Shown here: positions 1 through 9,657 of the stretch, one piece after another
How the letters are laid out: every line of letters starts with the position of its first letter
Numbering within the stretch: position 1 is the stretch's first letter
From: Carya illinoinensis
Taxonomy: Eukaryota; Streptophyta; Magnoliopsida; Fagales; Juglandaceae
Assembly: GCF_018687715.1 (NCBI RefSeq)
Contig: NC_056765.1
Location: 2,418,001 to 2,482,000 of the forward strand
Reading direction: 5' to 3'
DNA: 64,000 nucleotides
Position numbers and translations under genes: made by a program
Notes under the pieces: generated by a model
What the model was told of the DNA's origin: nothing
What the model saw: only the letters and a program-made list of their open reading frames with translations
Database searches by the model: none

Positions 1-1101
1 CAAATGGGTTTCCGACTCTCCGCTCTCGTAGCGTCACGCGCTTTGTATCATCTACGTAATGAAACCTTGAAAGCTGACAAAAATATTCAAAATCTCAATT
101 AAAAAAATTAAATTTATAATATTTACTTTTATTTGTATAAATATTTTAAATGACATTAATTAAATAATATGTTAATAATATAATATAAATACTTAAGGGC
201 TAGTTAGTACATGCGATAATCTCATATATTCTTATATTTCTTTCAAAAATATCATTTTATAAAACATTTTTTAATTTTAATTTTTTAACTATTTCATTTC
301 AGTACCTAATAATTATCCAAATATAAAATCTAATAAAAATTTTTCAAACTTTAAAATAAAATTCAAAAAATAATACAACTTTTTTAAATTTTAAAATAAA
401 AATAAAATTCAAATAATTTTATAATATTTTTATTAAACTTATTCTCTTGTTTCTTAATATCTAATAAAATATTTTAATTTAAACTATTTCACTACTATTT
501 TATTACTATTATCAAACACTATAAGATATTATAAGTGTCTAAACGAATCTTATATGTGTCTAAACGAATCTTATATGTATCTCTCCTGTTCAGTTTAAAT
601 TTTCAAAATGAGCGATAATTTTATGTAATATTTAAACGCGGGTTTTAAATTCGAACCACAAATGAGTATGTTTTCTTTCTTAAAAAGAAGAAGTGAGGTC
701 AACAAAAATAAATAAATTTTTATTTTAGGTCTCCTTTTATATTAGATTGTCTTCTAAGCTCAATTCTTTATTAACTATCCTATGGATGGACTTATTGGCG
801 TTGTAAGAAAGCAAGATGCAATTTAATTGGTGATCAAGTAGTAATTAGCGTAATATGATTACAATTTTTAATAAATATTATTATTTGTGCTCAGTCAAAA
901 AATGATTGTGAAAGTCAATTTTAGTGAAAATAAAATTAATAAAAATTATATTTATAGTTTTAGAGTATATAAATTTTGTATATTTTAAAAATAAATAAAT
1001 ATAAAATTATAAAAAAATTATTTTTTTAATAATAAATTCTTAAAAAAAAAAGAGAGAGAATATGCGAGTCTTTGCATCTTAACTCTACCTAGTATTATTT
1101 T
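1..1101. other. AT-rich intergenic spacer, no gene seen
   Basis: Very AT-rich sequence with no long reading frame. The only local structure is a 21-bp direct repeat (core GTGTCTAAACGAATC) around 535-577. It ends at the AAAAT target-site duplication (1102-1106) of the copia element. Confidence 0.6.
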
Positions 1102-1106
1102 AAAAT

Positions 1107-1429
1107 TGTTATAAAACTTTCTTAAAAGAGAGAGATAGAGAGATAGAGCTCAGAGAAGTTATGAAACTTATGAATTTCTTAAAGAATTCAACGATATATA
1201 TAGGCGTACAAAGGGAACTATGCTAGCTTACTATGCAGTACTATGCTGGCACTATGCACTGTGCTATGTCAGTCATTCACTATGCCAGTTACTATGCAGT
1301 ACTATGCTGGCACTATGCACTGTGCTATGTCGGCCATTCACTATGCCAGTACTATGCTGGCACTATGCTAGCACTATGCATTTGACGACTAGATAAATGT
1401 GGTCATATAATTCAAGATAGTTTATAACA
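1107..1429 (-). repeat. 3' LTR of copia element (leftmost)
   Basis: About 323 bp, TG...CA ends. Its middle is a minisatellite-like block (about 1222-1380) of the short motif ACTATGC with variants such as CTGGCACTATGC. The matching LTR lies at 6253-6588. The adjacent purine-rich tract on the minus strand marks this as the 3' LTR. Confidence 0.9.
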
Positions 1430-1651
1430 CTTCCCCTTTGGATGACCATATTTAAAGAATATGCCTCGTTAAAACCTTGCCAAGGAAAAACCCTGTGGGA
1501 AAAAATCAATGGCGAAGGAAAAAGAGTACAGTATTCATGTGTATCGCCGAGTGTTTTAGGATTGCCTCATTAAAACCTTGCAAAGGAAAATCCAGTGGGA
1601 TAAAACCTTAGCGAAGGAAAAAGAGTACAATCAGCACAAGTCTTCAAGACA

Positions 1652-1933
1652 TTACTTCCCCTGAAAAGTGCATGATAACAGGTCTTCAAATCTCCGCATT
1701 CTAATGTTCTGCATAATCTTCTTAAATGTTGCAGTTGGTAGTGCATGATAACAAGTCTTCAAACCTCCGCATTCCACTGTTCTGCATAATCTTCTTAAAT
1801 GTTGCAGTTGGTAATGCTTTAGTGAATAAATCTGCCAGATTTTTACTTGACCGTATCTTCTTGATATCAATTTCAACTTTCTTCTCATGAATTGCAATAA
1901 TTTTCTTGTGTGTATCTGAAAGATAACTCGCAT
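1652..1933 (-). pseudogene. Copia pol 3' end: RNase H C-terminus, frameshifted
   Basis: The minus strand carries the signature that closes plant copia polyproteins (LADLFTKALPTATFKK followed by MRRFEDL), split between frames. A 73-bp segment is tandemly duplicated (about 1668-1740 and 1741-1813), so the motif LPTATFKKIMQN appears twice. It lies just upstream of the 3' LTR, as expected. Confidence 0.75.
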
Positions 1934-2280
1934 TTGTACATCTAACTAACTGTGGACTTGATCCATGTTGATAAAATAATCACAACTGGATCTTTCTGCT
2001 CATCACTACTCTTCTGGAGTTGTACTCTTCTGGAGTTCTTGTAAATAACAAAGTTAGTGGAGAATTCATCAACATTAAACTGCTAACCTCATTTTTTAAT
2101 AAAAAAGGTGGCCAGCCTTTTAAGATCAGACAAGCACCGCAGATTTTCAACTCCTCTGTAGGTGTCAGGCGTGCTGTCAGGCACCGCAGTTGTCAGACGT
2201 GCTATCAGGCGCCGCAGAGCTATGAAGCTATATTCCGTCTCTTTTCCCTTGCTTCACGAGAGATGCTGTATCATAATTTT

Positions 2281-2295
2281 CTCTATAAAAGAGAT
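2281..2295 (+). promoter_or_regulatory. TATA box for antisense ORF
   Basis: CTCTATAAAAG (TATAAAA at 2284-2290) lies about 105 bp upstream of the ATG at 2392. A pyrimidine-rich, ATG-poor leader lies between them, a normal plant core-promoter layout. It drives the + strand, opposite to the copia element that contains it. Confidence 0.45.
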
Positions 2296-2391
2296 ATTCA
2301 GCTCATCTTCATTCGCATCTCATCTTCTTCAATTTTCTGTAATCATACTGCATTTTTACTCTGCAATCTCTTTCTGCATTCTTATCCTACA

Positions 2392-2817
2392 ATGGCTCAG
2401 CGATCTTCTCGTGGCCAATATATGAGGTACTCTGCACCTCGTTCATCAGCTGTTCCTGCTTCTACCACAGGTGCTATCATACAATATAATGATCTGACTC
2501 ATAGGTCAGATAATGAAGCTATCTATGAGCTTGTGAGTCTCGGTACCCGATACTCATCATCCATTGTCGCATTTTCTCAGCGACTGCAATCCAGAACTTG
2601 TGGAGTTGACAATCTCCACGAGAATATTGCTATACTTCAGCGACTTCTTCTGGAGTCCAACATGAAGATAGAATCAATAAAGTAAGAGAATAGGAATTTA
2701 AAATCCTTGCTTAAATCTTCTTTTCGATTGCTCATCCCTTTAGATAGGGATGCCATGCAAATTCTTGAAGAACAAGAACATTTAAAGAATGAGCCAAAGT
2801 GCCTCAAATTTCTGTAA
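2392..2817 (+). pseudogene. Antisense ORF inside copia element, unknown function, one internal stop
   Basis: A + strand reading frame starts MAQRSSRGQYMRY at 2392 and runs 97 codons to a TAA at 2683-2685. The same frame then continues for 43 more codons to a second TAA at 2815-2817, so the intact ancestor was about 141 residues. The first part is rich in Ser/Arg. The second half is leucine- and glutamate-rich and looks able to form a coiled coil. A TATA box lies upstream (2284) and AATAAA downstream (2833-2838). It sits where the RT-RNase H part of pol should be, on the opposite strand. I do not recognise the protein. It could be a transduced host gene fragment or an extra retrotransposon ORF. 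Confidence 0.5.
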
Positions 2818-2999
2818 TTCTTACTTCAAGATAATAAAATAATATTTCACAAATATTCATATTTGTGTTTCTATCTTTTGGTAGATGTTCTGTGTGCTCC
2901 CTTTTATTTCTTTTTTAATAATGCACACTTCATATCAAACCCATAATATGAATCTGAAATATTAATTGTATTAAAAGATGGTATTTCATGACTAATAAC

Positions 3000-3923
3000 A
3001 TCATCTATCTTCCCTTTGAAGCCGCAAAGGTTTCAGATTTATATTTCAGATATGTACAGTTTTTATGAGCTCTTTTGGAGCCTCAATGACATTTAAATCA
3101 TATATATAAACTGCAATAATAGTTTGTTTCCATTTGCATTTGGATTGCTTTAGATCATATAAGGATCTTTGAAACTTGATAGGATACATATTTCCAGATA
3201 TATTCATATTAGAAGCTTCAGACATTTTCTATCCTTCAGGGATTTTCATATATATATCATGATCCAATGATCCATATAAATATGCAGTTAATCATGCATA
3301 TCCAAACTCTTGGTAACTTTCAAGCTAATAAAAATCTCAATATGATTTCAACCACTTTAAAATCATATCAATATTGTTTTTTCGAGAAACTAACTTGTAA
3401 TTTCTATATCACATTTTCATATTAAAAGTTTCAGGCTTTTTATATTATATATATAAATATCCACTGATATTTAACAAAAATCACATCTTTAGGTGTTTGG
3501 ACTTCAAGTCCAAATTTATCACATTTTACTTAGTGATATCAATTCTGCAGGAATTGAGAAACTGACTCGTGATTTATATATATCACATTTTTATTTTCTT
3601 TCCATAAATACCCACTGACATTCAACAAGCATCACCTCTTTTAGGTGTTTGGACTATAAGTCCCGATGCATCATATTTTACTAGTGAATCAATTCTGCAG
3701 GAATTGTTTCTTTCAAATTTGGCCAATATTTTACGTCGTATTCTTCGACGATTCTTGATTCACTTTCATCATTACTTCTGGTAATGTCAATTGCCATCTC
3801 ATATGGAAATACATTGTCGACAACGATTTTATTTATATCCATAATTTCTCCAATATTCATGAAATGTATCGAGATCTCGTTATTTTCAGGTACCTGTCCC
3901 TCTTCAAGGGAAGACATTTTCAT
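3000..3923 (-). pseudogene. Copia pol remnants: integrase-RT linker and RT
   Basis: From 3923 down to 3681 the minus strand encodes a segment resembling the conserved copia region before RT (NNEISIHFMN, VVDNVFPYEMAIDI, WPNLKETIPAEL). From about 3290 to 3000 it reads RT-like blocks in broken frames (LYGSLDHDIYMKIPEG, then RSLYDLKQS, then AVYIYDLN where an active RT has YVDD). Between them lies a tandem duplication of about 160 bp (roughly 3390-3556 and 3557-3717). Many stops and frameshifts make it non-functional. Confidence 0.7.
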
Positions 3924-4599
3924 GAAAAACCTCTTCAGGAGGCACTCTTCAGGAGATTTATACTCTTTAAGAGTTTATATAGGAGAATTTTATACAGAAA
4001 ATTTGGATGGACTTTATTGCTTGTTCTGTGGGTATGGCCTCTTCAGGAGTACCAAATTATTTGTGTTTTTCTCTTTTGAAATGCTCTATCTTTTGTATCA
4101 ATACGTCTCACATGCTTTCAGACTGCTGAATTTCTTAATTGTCCTATAGGGACTTCAATCCTCGCTGGGATTTTAGCAGCTAGAATATGAGACATTTTCA
4201 TCTTATTGCATCCAAAATTTAATTATCATCTAAAATTCTGGTTCACATATAATAATCAAGATAACGTTGAATAATTTCATCTTATTTGCTTCAAGCAAAT
4301 TTTTCTTTCCACTTCTAGTGGTAAGACTTTATAGTAAAAGAATCTTCTGGTTCTTTTATGGACGTCCATATGAAAATTATTCGACTTATCGTAATTGATT
4401 TTGGATGATCAAGATAACTATGAAAAGATATAAATATTTTGAATCATATCACCTTTTGATGCATCATAATATTTGATTCAATAATTTGTATAATATCATC
4501 TCAAAGAGAAAGCTTACAGCTTTTCCAATACGAGCTTCTGGCCCGAAAAGATATTCATTATCACGTCCAATCTCTTAGTTTTTTTGAATGAAACGCATT

Positions 4600-4910
4600 A
4601 TTCTTTTCACTTCAGGGAATAGAATGATATAAATTCATTATCATTCACTTCAGGGAATGATATAGATCTAGTAAGACGTGACTAATGATTCTTATTAAAA
4701 GCTTATTATTTTGTTCAGTCACTGAAAGACCTGATATAAATTTATAATATATTGTGAACGTTTACATTTTATATTGCTACTTCAGGAGCATACTCGATAT
4801 TGCTACTTCAGGAGCACATTCGAGACGTTCATTCAAATATATATTCTTTCCACAATTTCAATTATGCAACTTCAGGTGCATAAATCATAATGAGCTTTTG
4901 GTACAAGTAT
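4600..4910 (-). repeat. Diverged second copy of part of gag
   Basis: This stretch aligns by eye with gag sequence at about 5540-5860. Shared blocks include the CACTTCAG..AATGATATAGA start, GTAGGACGTGACT-like sequence, CAGGAGCACATTCGAG, and CAACTTCAGGTGCAT. It has many substitutions and small deletions. It is best explained as an old internal duplication within the retrotransposon. Confidence 0.6.
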
Positions 4911-5100
4911 CACTCATATGAGATACTCAATAAAATTATTGATTTAGGGTGATCATTCAGGGATGCTCCATTTCCATTTTCAGATAAATCATATCATCAA
5001 TAATTTATAACAAGTGTAAAAGAATAAATAAAACTTTCATTACTACAAAACATTGCAGAATATAAAAATATTTTATAATAAGATAAAGGAAATACATTAA

Positions 5101-6150
5101 TTAAAAAGGAACACTTTCATGATCAACTCTACCACTAGAATCCTCAAAGAAATCAGAAACATCAAGACTTGTAATATCTTCTCCATCTATAGAATCTAAA
5201 GCATATGATGGTTCAGTAAAATTTGTTTCAAATTTCTTTATTTTTTCTTTTATAGAAGATTGGTATAAGTCAACCAAGTGCTTATCTGTACGACATATAC
5301 GAGTCCAATGTCTAGTCATACCACATCTATGACATCCATCTTCATCTTTCTTTAAAAATTTGTTTTGGGGACCATTGCCCTTCTCTGAGTTGAACCACTT
5401 CTGGTGGTACGGTGTATATCTATTATTGTCCCTTTTAGTGTGGTCACTTCTAGAACCTTCACTTCCATAGTTTTTCCTACCACGTCCACACCCTCGTTTT
5501 CTTTGAAAAGATGCACCATTCACTTTTGGGAATGATGTAAATCTAGTACCATTCACTTCAGAAAATGATATAGAACCAGTAGGACGTGACTGGTGATTTC
5601 TTAACAAAAGCTCATTATTTTGCTCAGCTAATAGAAGACAAGATATAAGTTCAGAATATTTTTTGAACTTTCGCTCTCGATACTGCTGCTGCAGGAGCAC
5701 ATTCGAGGCATGAAAAGTAGTATATGTCTTCCCTAACAAGTCATCATCAGTGACTTTTTCACCACATAATTTCAATAGAGAGCTAATTTTAAAGAGTGCA
5801 GAGTTATACTCACTAACACTCTTGAAGTCTTGCAACCTCAGGTGCATCCAATCATGACGAGCTTTTGGGAGGATTACAGTTTTCTGGTGTTCATATCTCT
5901 CCCTTAAATCATTCCACAAAACAAGTGGATCTTTCACCGTTATATACTCAGTTTTTAATTCTTCATGAAGATGGTGCCGAAGGAAAATCATTGCCTTAGC
6001 ACGGTCCTGCAGGGACCCTTGATTTCCTTCTTTAATTGTATTTCCTAGCTTCATCGCATCCAGATGGATCTCAGCATCAAGGATCCAAGATAAATAATTT
6101 TTTCCAGAAATGTCAAGAGCAACGAATTCCAATTTTGTAAGATTTGACAT
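5101..6150 (-). CDS. Copia gag polyprotein (intact ORF)
   Basis: An uninterrupted 349-residue ORF starts MSNLTKLEFVALDISGKNY about 100 bp inside the 5' LTR. This is the normal start of plant copia gag, the nucleocapsid precursor that packages element RNA. The gag core covers roughly residues 10-190 (LxxRYEHQKTVILPKARHDW, LQDFKSVSEYNS). A basic Arg/Lys/Asn-rich stretch follows, then a CCHC zinc knuckle (CHRCGMTRHWTRIC, about residue 275), then an acidic tail. In autonomous copia elements gag is fused in frame to protease. Here the frame stops after the acidic tail, consistent with a gag-only, non-autonomous element. Intact gag beside wrecked pol could reflect selection or chance. Confidence 0.88.
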   Translation of the reverse strand: MSNLTKLEFVALDISGKNYLSWILDAEIHLDAMKLGNTIKEGNQGSLQDRAKAMIFLRHHLHEELKTEYITVKDPLVLWNDLRERYEHQKTVILPKARHDWMHLRLQDFKSVSEYNSALFKISSLLKLCGEKVTDDDLLGKTYTTFHASNVLLQQQYRERKFKKYSELISCLLLAEQNNELLLRNHQSRPTGSISFSEVNGTRFTSFPKVNGASFQRKRGCGRGRKNYGSEGSRSDHTKRDNNRYTPYHQKWFNSEKGNGPQNKFLKKDEDGCHRCGMTRHWTRICRTDKHLVDLYQSSIKEKIKKFETNFTEPSYALDSIDGEDITSLDVSDFFEDSSGRVDHESVPF

Positions 6151-6252
6151 TTTTTACATATATAAATCAGGAATATAAAAATATATTGAAAAACTTACTT
6201 GAAGTAGAGGACTACTAGCTTCAAAATTGTCAGAACTTTCGTGCTGATAACG

Positions 6253-6588
6253 TGTTATAAAACTTTCTTAAATGAGAGAGAGATAGAGAGATAGAGCTCA
6301 GAGAAGTTATGAAACTTATGAATTTCTTAAAAAATTTAACGATATATATAGGCGTACAAAGGGAACTATGCTAGTTTACTATGCAGTACTATGCTAGCAC
6401 TATGCACTGTGCTATGTCGGCCATTCACTATGCCAGTTACTATGGAGTACTATACTAGCACTATGTACTGTGCTATGTTGGCCATTCACTATGCCAGTAC
6501 TATGCTGGCACTATGCTAGTACTATGCTGGCACTATGCATTTGACGATTAGATAAATCTGATCATACAATTCAAGATAGTTTATAACA
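6253..6588 (-). repeat. 5' LTR of copia element (rightmost)
   Basis: About 336 bp, nearly collinear with 1107-1429 but diverged by point changes and by different copy numbers of the ACTATGC-type repeats. On the minus strand it carries CTATATATA as a TATA-like stretch. Immediately inside it, the minus strand reads CGTTATCAGCAC, the expected place for a primer-binding site. I could not match this confidently to a particular tRNA. Confidence 0.9.
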
Positions 6589-6593
6589 AAAAT

Positions 6594-8904
6594 TAATTAT
6601 TTGTTTAATTTTGAGTAGGATGGGAAGAGATTTGTGGGGACAAGGAAGAGTGGAGGTCACGTGGGGAACATGCAGGGGGTTCACGTGCACTAGCATTTTA
6701 CTTTAGGCCAAGTGGTTCCTGATTGCATTCGTGCGTGTCACATTGCTTCGGCTCGACCGATCACGCACTTCTGTACAATCATTGGATACCCTCCATCTCA
6801 CACAAACTTTCGGGATTCCATGCTTCAATCAAAGCCGTTTCGTCGTTCTCACGTGCTCATATTTGAGCTTGGAGCACGCGCTCCTTACGTTCCTGATAAT
6901 AAATTATAAGAGAAATGCTCTAATAAGATCAGAATTTTACCTAAATAAATTTATAAATTAACGATGTGTTAAATTATAAAATTATTTTTATGATAATATA
7001 AATATATTATAATTTAATTTATATTTTATTACCTTGCTTCTCGATAGATGGAGAATTGCTTTCTTTAGCTATTTTTTAAAAAAAAAGTCAAATTGATATT
7101 TTAAAATTATTTTTTAATAATATATGAAATATTTAACAGAGATTTTAACCCCCGAAGCATTTATATTTTAATGGGCAATGGATGGGAACGATCGAGTTGG
7201 GCTATATATTTTCTTTCGTCTTGCGTATCTTGGTTGAGATAACAATGAGCCCAAACTATGATCAAGCCCAGCCCAAACTACTATCGTCAACTTCCTCTCA
7301 CATAAAGAGAGAAAGATAGTAGGACTTTTCAACTGAACTGAGTATCCGGTTCCGTTTTGGATTTCGGCGGATTTATTAGTCGGAACCGCATTATAAAATC
7401 CAGATCAATGCAGTCCTGATCCGATTATGAAATCCGGATTTTGGATTATATTTATATATATATATATAAAATTTATGAGTCTGGTTAGGTACAAACGATT
7501 TGGTGCATTAAAAAAAATAAAGAGAAAATAAAAATTTTTATCTCATAAAAATTATTTATATTTTAATTTAAATTATTTTATTAAATGATTATATGTTAAC
7601 ATGTATATGCGATTTAGTGCGCAGACTGCAAGAATAATTTGTCATTTAGCGCACACTTTTTACACTCCTGCTGACATGGCAGGATAAATTTAAAAAAATA
7701 ATTGGTAAAAGGGTGAGAGACCTGGTTATTATAAATTTTGAGTTTTGAAATACGAGTAAGTTTACGCATTAATTAGCATATTGATGCTTTTTTTTATTAA
7801 AATTAAATATAAGAAAATTTCAGTGAGAAAAAAAAAATTCTTACTTATAAAAATTATTTTCTTTTTTAATTCACATCGTTTTATAGACATATACATTTCG
7901 TATCAATGCCGATGCACGAATTGATGCACAAATTCTTCCAAGATTTTTCCGATTACGATACAGTCGAAGCAGCTTCTATGCCGTCTAGTCATCGCTAGCT
8001 TTTCACCTACTGCCCTCTTTCTCACATGTTTCACAAGAAGTAAAAGGGAAGCGAAGGAAGGAGAAAAGAAACTGAAGTTCTCAGGAAAATCTTTTATTAA
8101 GTTTTTTCCATTACTTTTAATCTAAAAAAGCTTTGCACTTGGAGGATTCCGAGCTTCCTAGCCCCTAGAAATGCTTGGCTTTACCCTCTCGTGGTTGCTT
8201 TCAGTTCTTATTTCCTGCAATTTCAAGGCAGCGGCCTTTCCGTACAGTCCCCAAGTTCCGCTGCAGAATCATTCCGTACAGTCCCCAAGTTCGGCTGCAG
8301 AATCAGTGCCTAACTTTCATCTCCTTCAATAATTTTGTTCATCTTGTACCAATCATTCTAGTTCTCGTCATTTGGATAGCTGATTTCATTGAATTTGCAA
8401 GAGAAAGAGAGATTCGTCAGGTGTAATAGGTCTAGGTTTTCAGCAGTTCTATTCAAAACTCTGGTTAATTTGTGACTGCACTTGTGGGAAGATTTTCGCA
8501 ATAATGGCGATAGAGTCCTTGCCGAGGATTGGAGAGGAGAAAATGAGAGAATAAGCTGGTATCAAAGGCTATGGCGGAATGGAGAAAATTTGGTTTTCGT
8601 TGTTTCGGCTATGGTTAGGGTTACAGAAGAGAAGGGAGCTGTGAAGAAGAGAAGCTTCAGTTTGACTTCGGAGAGCATGACGAAGAGAAGATGAGACCAT
8701 TTTGGTATGCACCGTTTCAAACGTCGACACCATTTTTTGTCTTCGTTTTGCTTCTCCGTGCGCACCGTTTCATTTAACAGCCACATGATTTTGTTGTGGG
8801 TGCACGAAATCGTCTACATTAGTTTTTTCCGCGCAAAATAGACTACCTATAGCAGAACTGGTAACAAAAACCCTAGCTCTTGCTCAGATTAGGAAAAATA
8901 TAGT
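6594..8904. other. Intergenic spacer with G-box cluster, no convincing gene
   Basis: Three CACGTG palindromes (6658-6663, 6682-6687, 6850-6855) lie in the first 260 bp. A 34-bp tandem duplication lies at 8238-8305. Short open frames near 8175-8426 and 8482-8694 show no recognisable domain, no splice logic and no similarity to each other, so I do not call them. The remainder is AT-rich. Confidence 0.5.
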
Positions 8905-9048
8905 TGCAAGCACAATTATGCACTAATATGTGCACTAATGTGATGTGATTGGTCAAAAAGTAGGTTTTATTGAAAACAGTATTAATTTAAATTTTAAATA
9001 TGAATAAATCAGTATTGGTACACAAATTAGTACGCGACTGTGCTTGTA
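8905..9048. repeat. Small inverted-repeat element (MITE-like)
   Basis: The left end (TGCAAGCACAATTATGCACT) and the reverse complement of the right end (TACAAGCACAGTCGCGTACT) match over about 30 bp with mismatches. They enclose a 144-bp AT-rich body with no coding capacity. I could not define a convincing target duplication, so the superfamily is unassigned. Confidence 0.4.
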
Positions 9049-9290
9049 TGTAGCAAAACTCCTCAAATTAACTTCTCTCTCACTTCCTAAGCCCCAGCTA
9101 GAGCAGCGCCGTCGACTACTCTTGCACGCCGCCCCCGTCACTCAATCTCACTTTGGGAGGCTCCGCTTAGTACCCGGCCGGCATTAATAGCCTCGAGAGT
9201 AATTAGTAACTTCTCTCTCTATTTTGAACATTTAGATCTCTTCTATATGGGGTAGGTTTCTTTCGTATCAAGGGTGTGTTTGGGAAGCCG

Positions 9291-9299
9291 AAACCCTAA
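9291..9299 (+). promoter_or_regulatory. Telo-box (distal) upstream of AATF gene
   Basis: AAACCCTAA, an exact plant telo-box, lies about 360 bp upstream of the AATF start codon. Telo-boxes are enriched in promoters of plant ribosomal-protein and ribosome-biogenesis genes. Confidence 0.45.
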
Positions 9300-9506
9300 C
9301 AATCGTGTCACGGTGTCACCTTCGGTTATGGGTATTAGGGTATTTTTTTAAACAAAAATAATAATAATAATAACATGTAGACTTTCGTTATAAAAAGGAA
9401 AAAAAAAAAAAAAAAAAGATTCCGGATTCATCCCGGGTCAAATTGACCTAGGATAACCCGGGTTGGAACCCGGTTGAACAGCATCAGCTAGGGGTTTTTG
9501 CCATCA

Positions 9507-9530
9507 AAACCCTAGCTTTACATTGGGCTT
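9507..9530 (+). promoter_or_regulatory. Telo-box plus site II element, AATF promoter/leader
   Basis: AAACCCTA (9507-9514) is followed after 9 bp by TGGGCTT (9524-9530), about 130 bp before the ATG. The telo-box plus site II (TGGGCY) pair is the known signature of translation and ribosome-biogenesis genes in plants. This agrees with the identity of the downstream gene. Confidence 0.6.
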
Positions 9531-9657
9531 CGTCTTCGAGTGCAGGAATTGGAATTCGTTCAAAACCATCTCTGGCAGCGCCCTGGTAACCCCCGTCGAC
9601 GGTGGTCTTCTAGTATAACATATATTTGGATCTTTGAGTTTGTTAAGAGTTTTCAAG

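Larger units (their letters stand above)
1107..6588 (-). mobile_element. Ty1/copia-type LTR retrotransposon, minus strand, degenerate
   Basis: Two LTRs (1107-1429 and 6253-6588) each begin TGTTATAAA and end TTATAACA. They are flanked by a perfect 5-bp target-site duplication AAAAT (1102-1106 and 6589-6593). Read on the minus strand, the order is 5' LTR, gag (6150-5101), a diverged second copy of part of gag (about 4910-4600), integrase/RT linker and RT remnants (about 3923-3000), an unexpected opposite-strand ORF (2392-2817), the end of RNase H (about 1933-1652), a polypurine tract (AAAGGGGAAG, about 1430-1439) and the 3' LTR. Most of pol is missing or full of stops, so the element is non-autonomous. 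Family placement is from the gag zinc knuckle and pol order; the LTR and TSD structure is read directly. Confidence 0.93.

Noticed and set aside
8175..8694. Two short + strand open frames (83 and 70 codons) upstream of AATF
   Set aside because: No domain, no conserved motif, no consistent splice sites, and one overlaps a 34-bp duplication. They look like chance frames.
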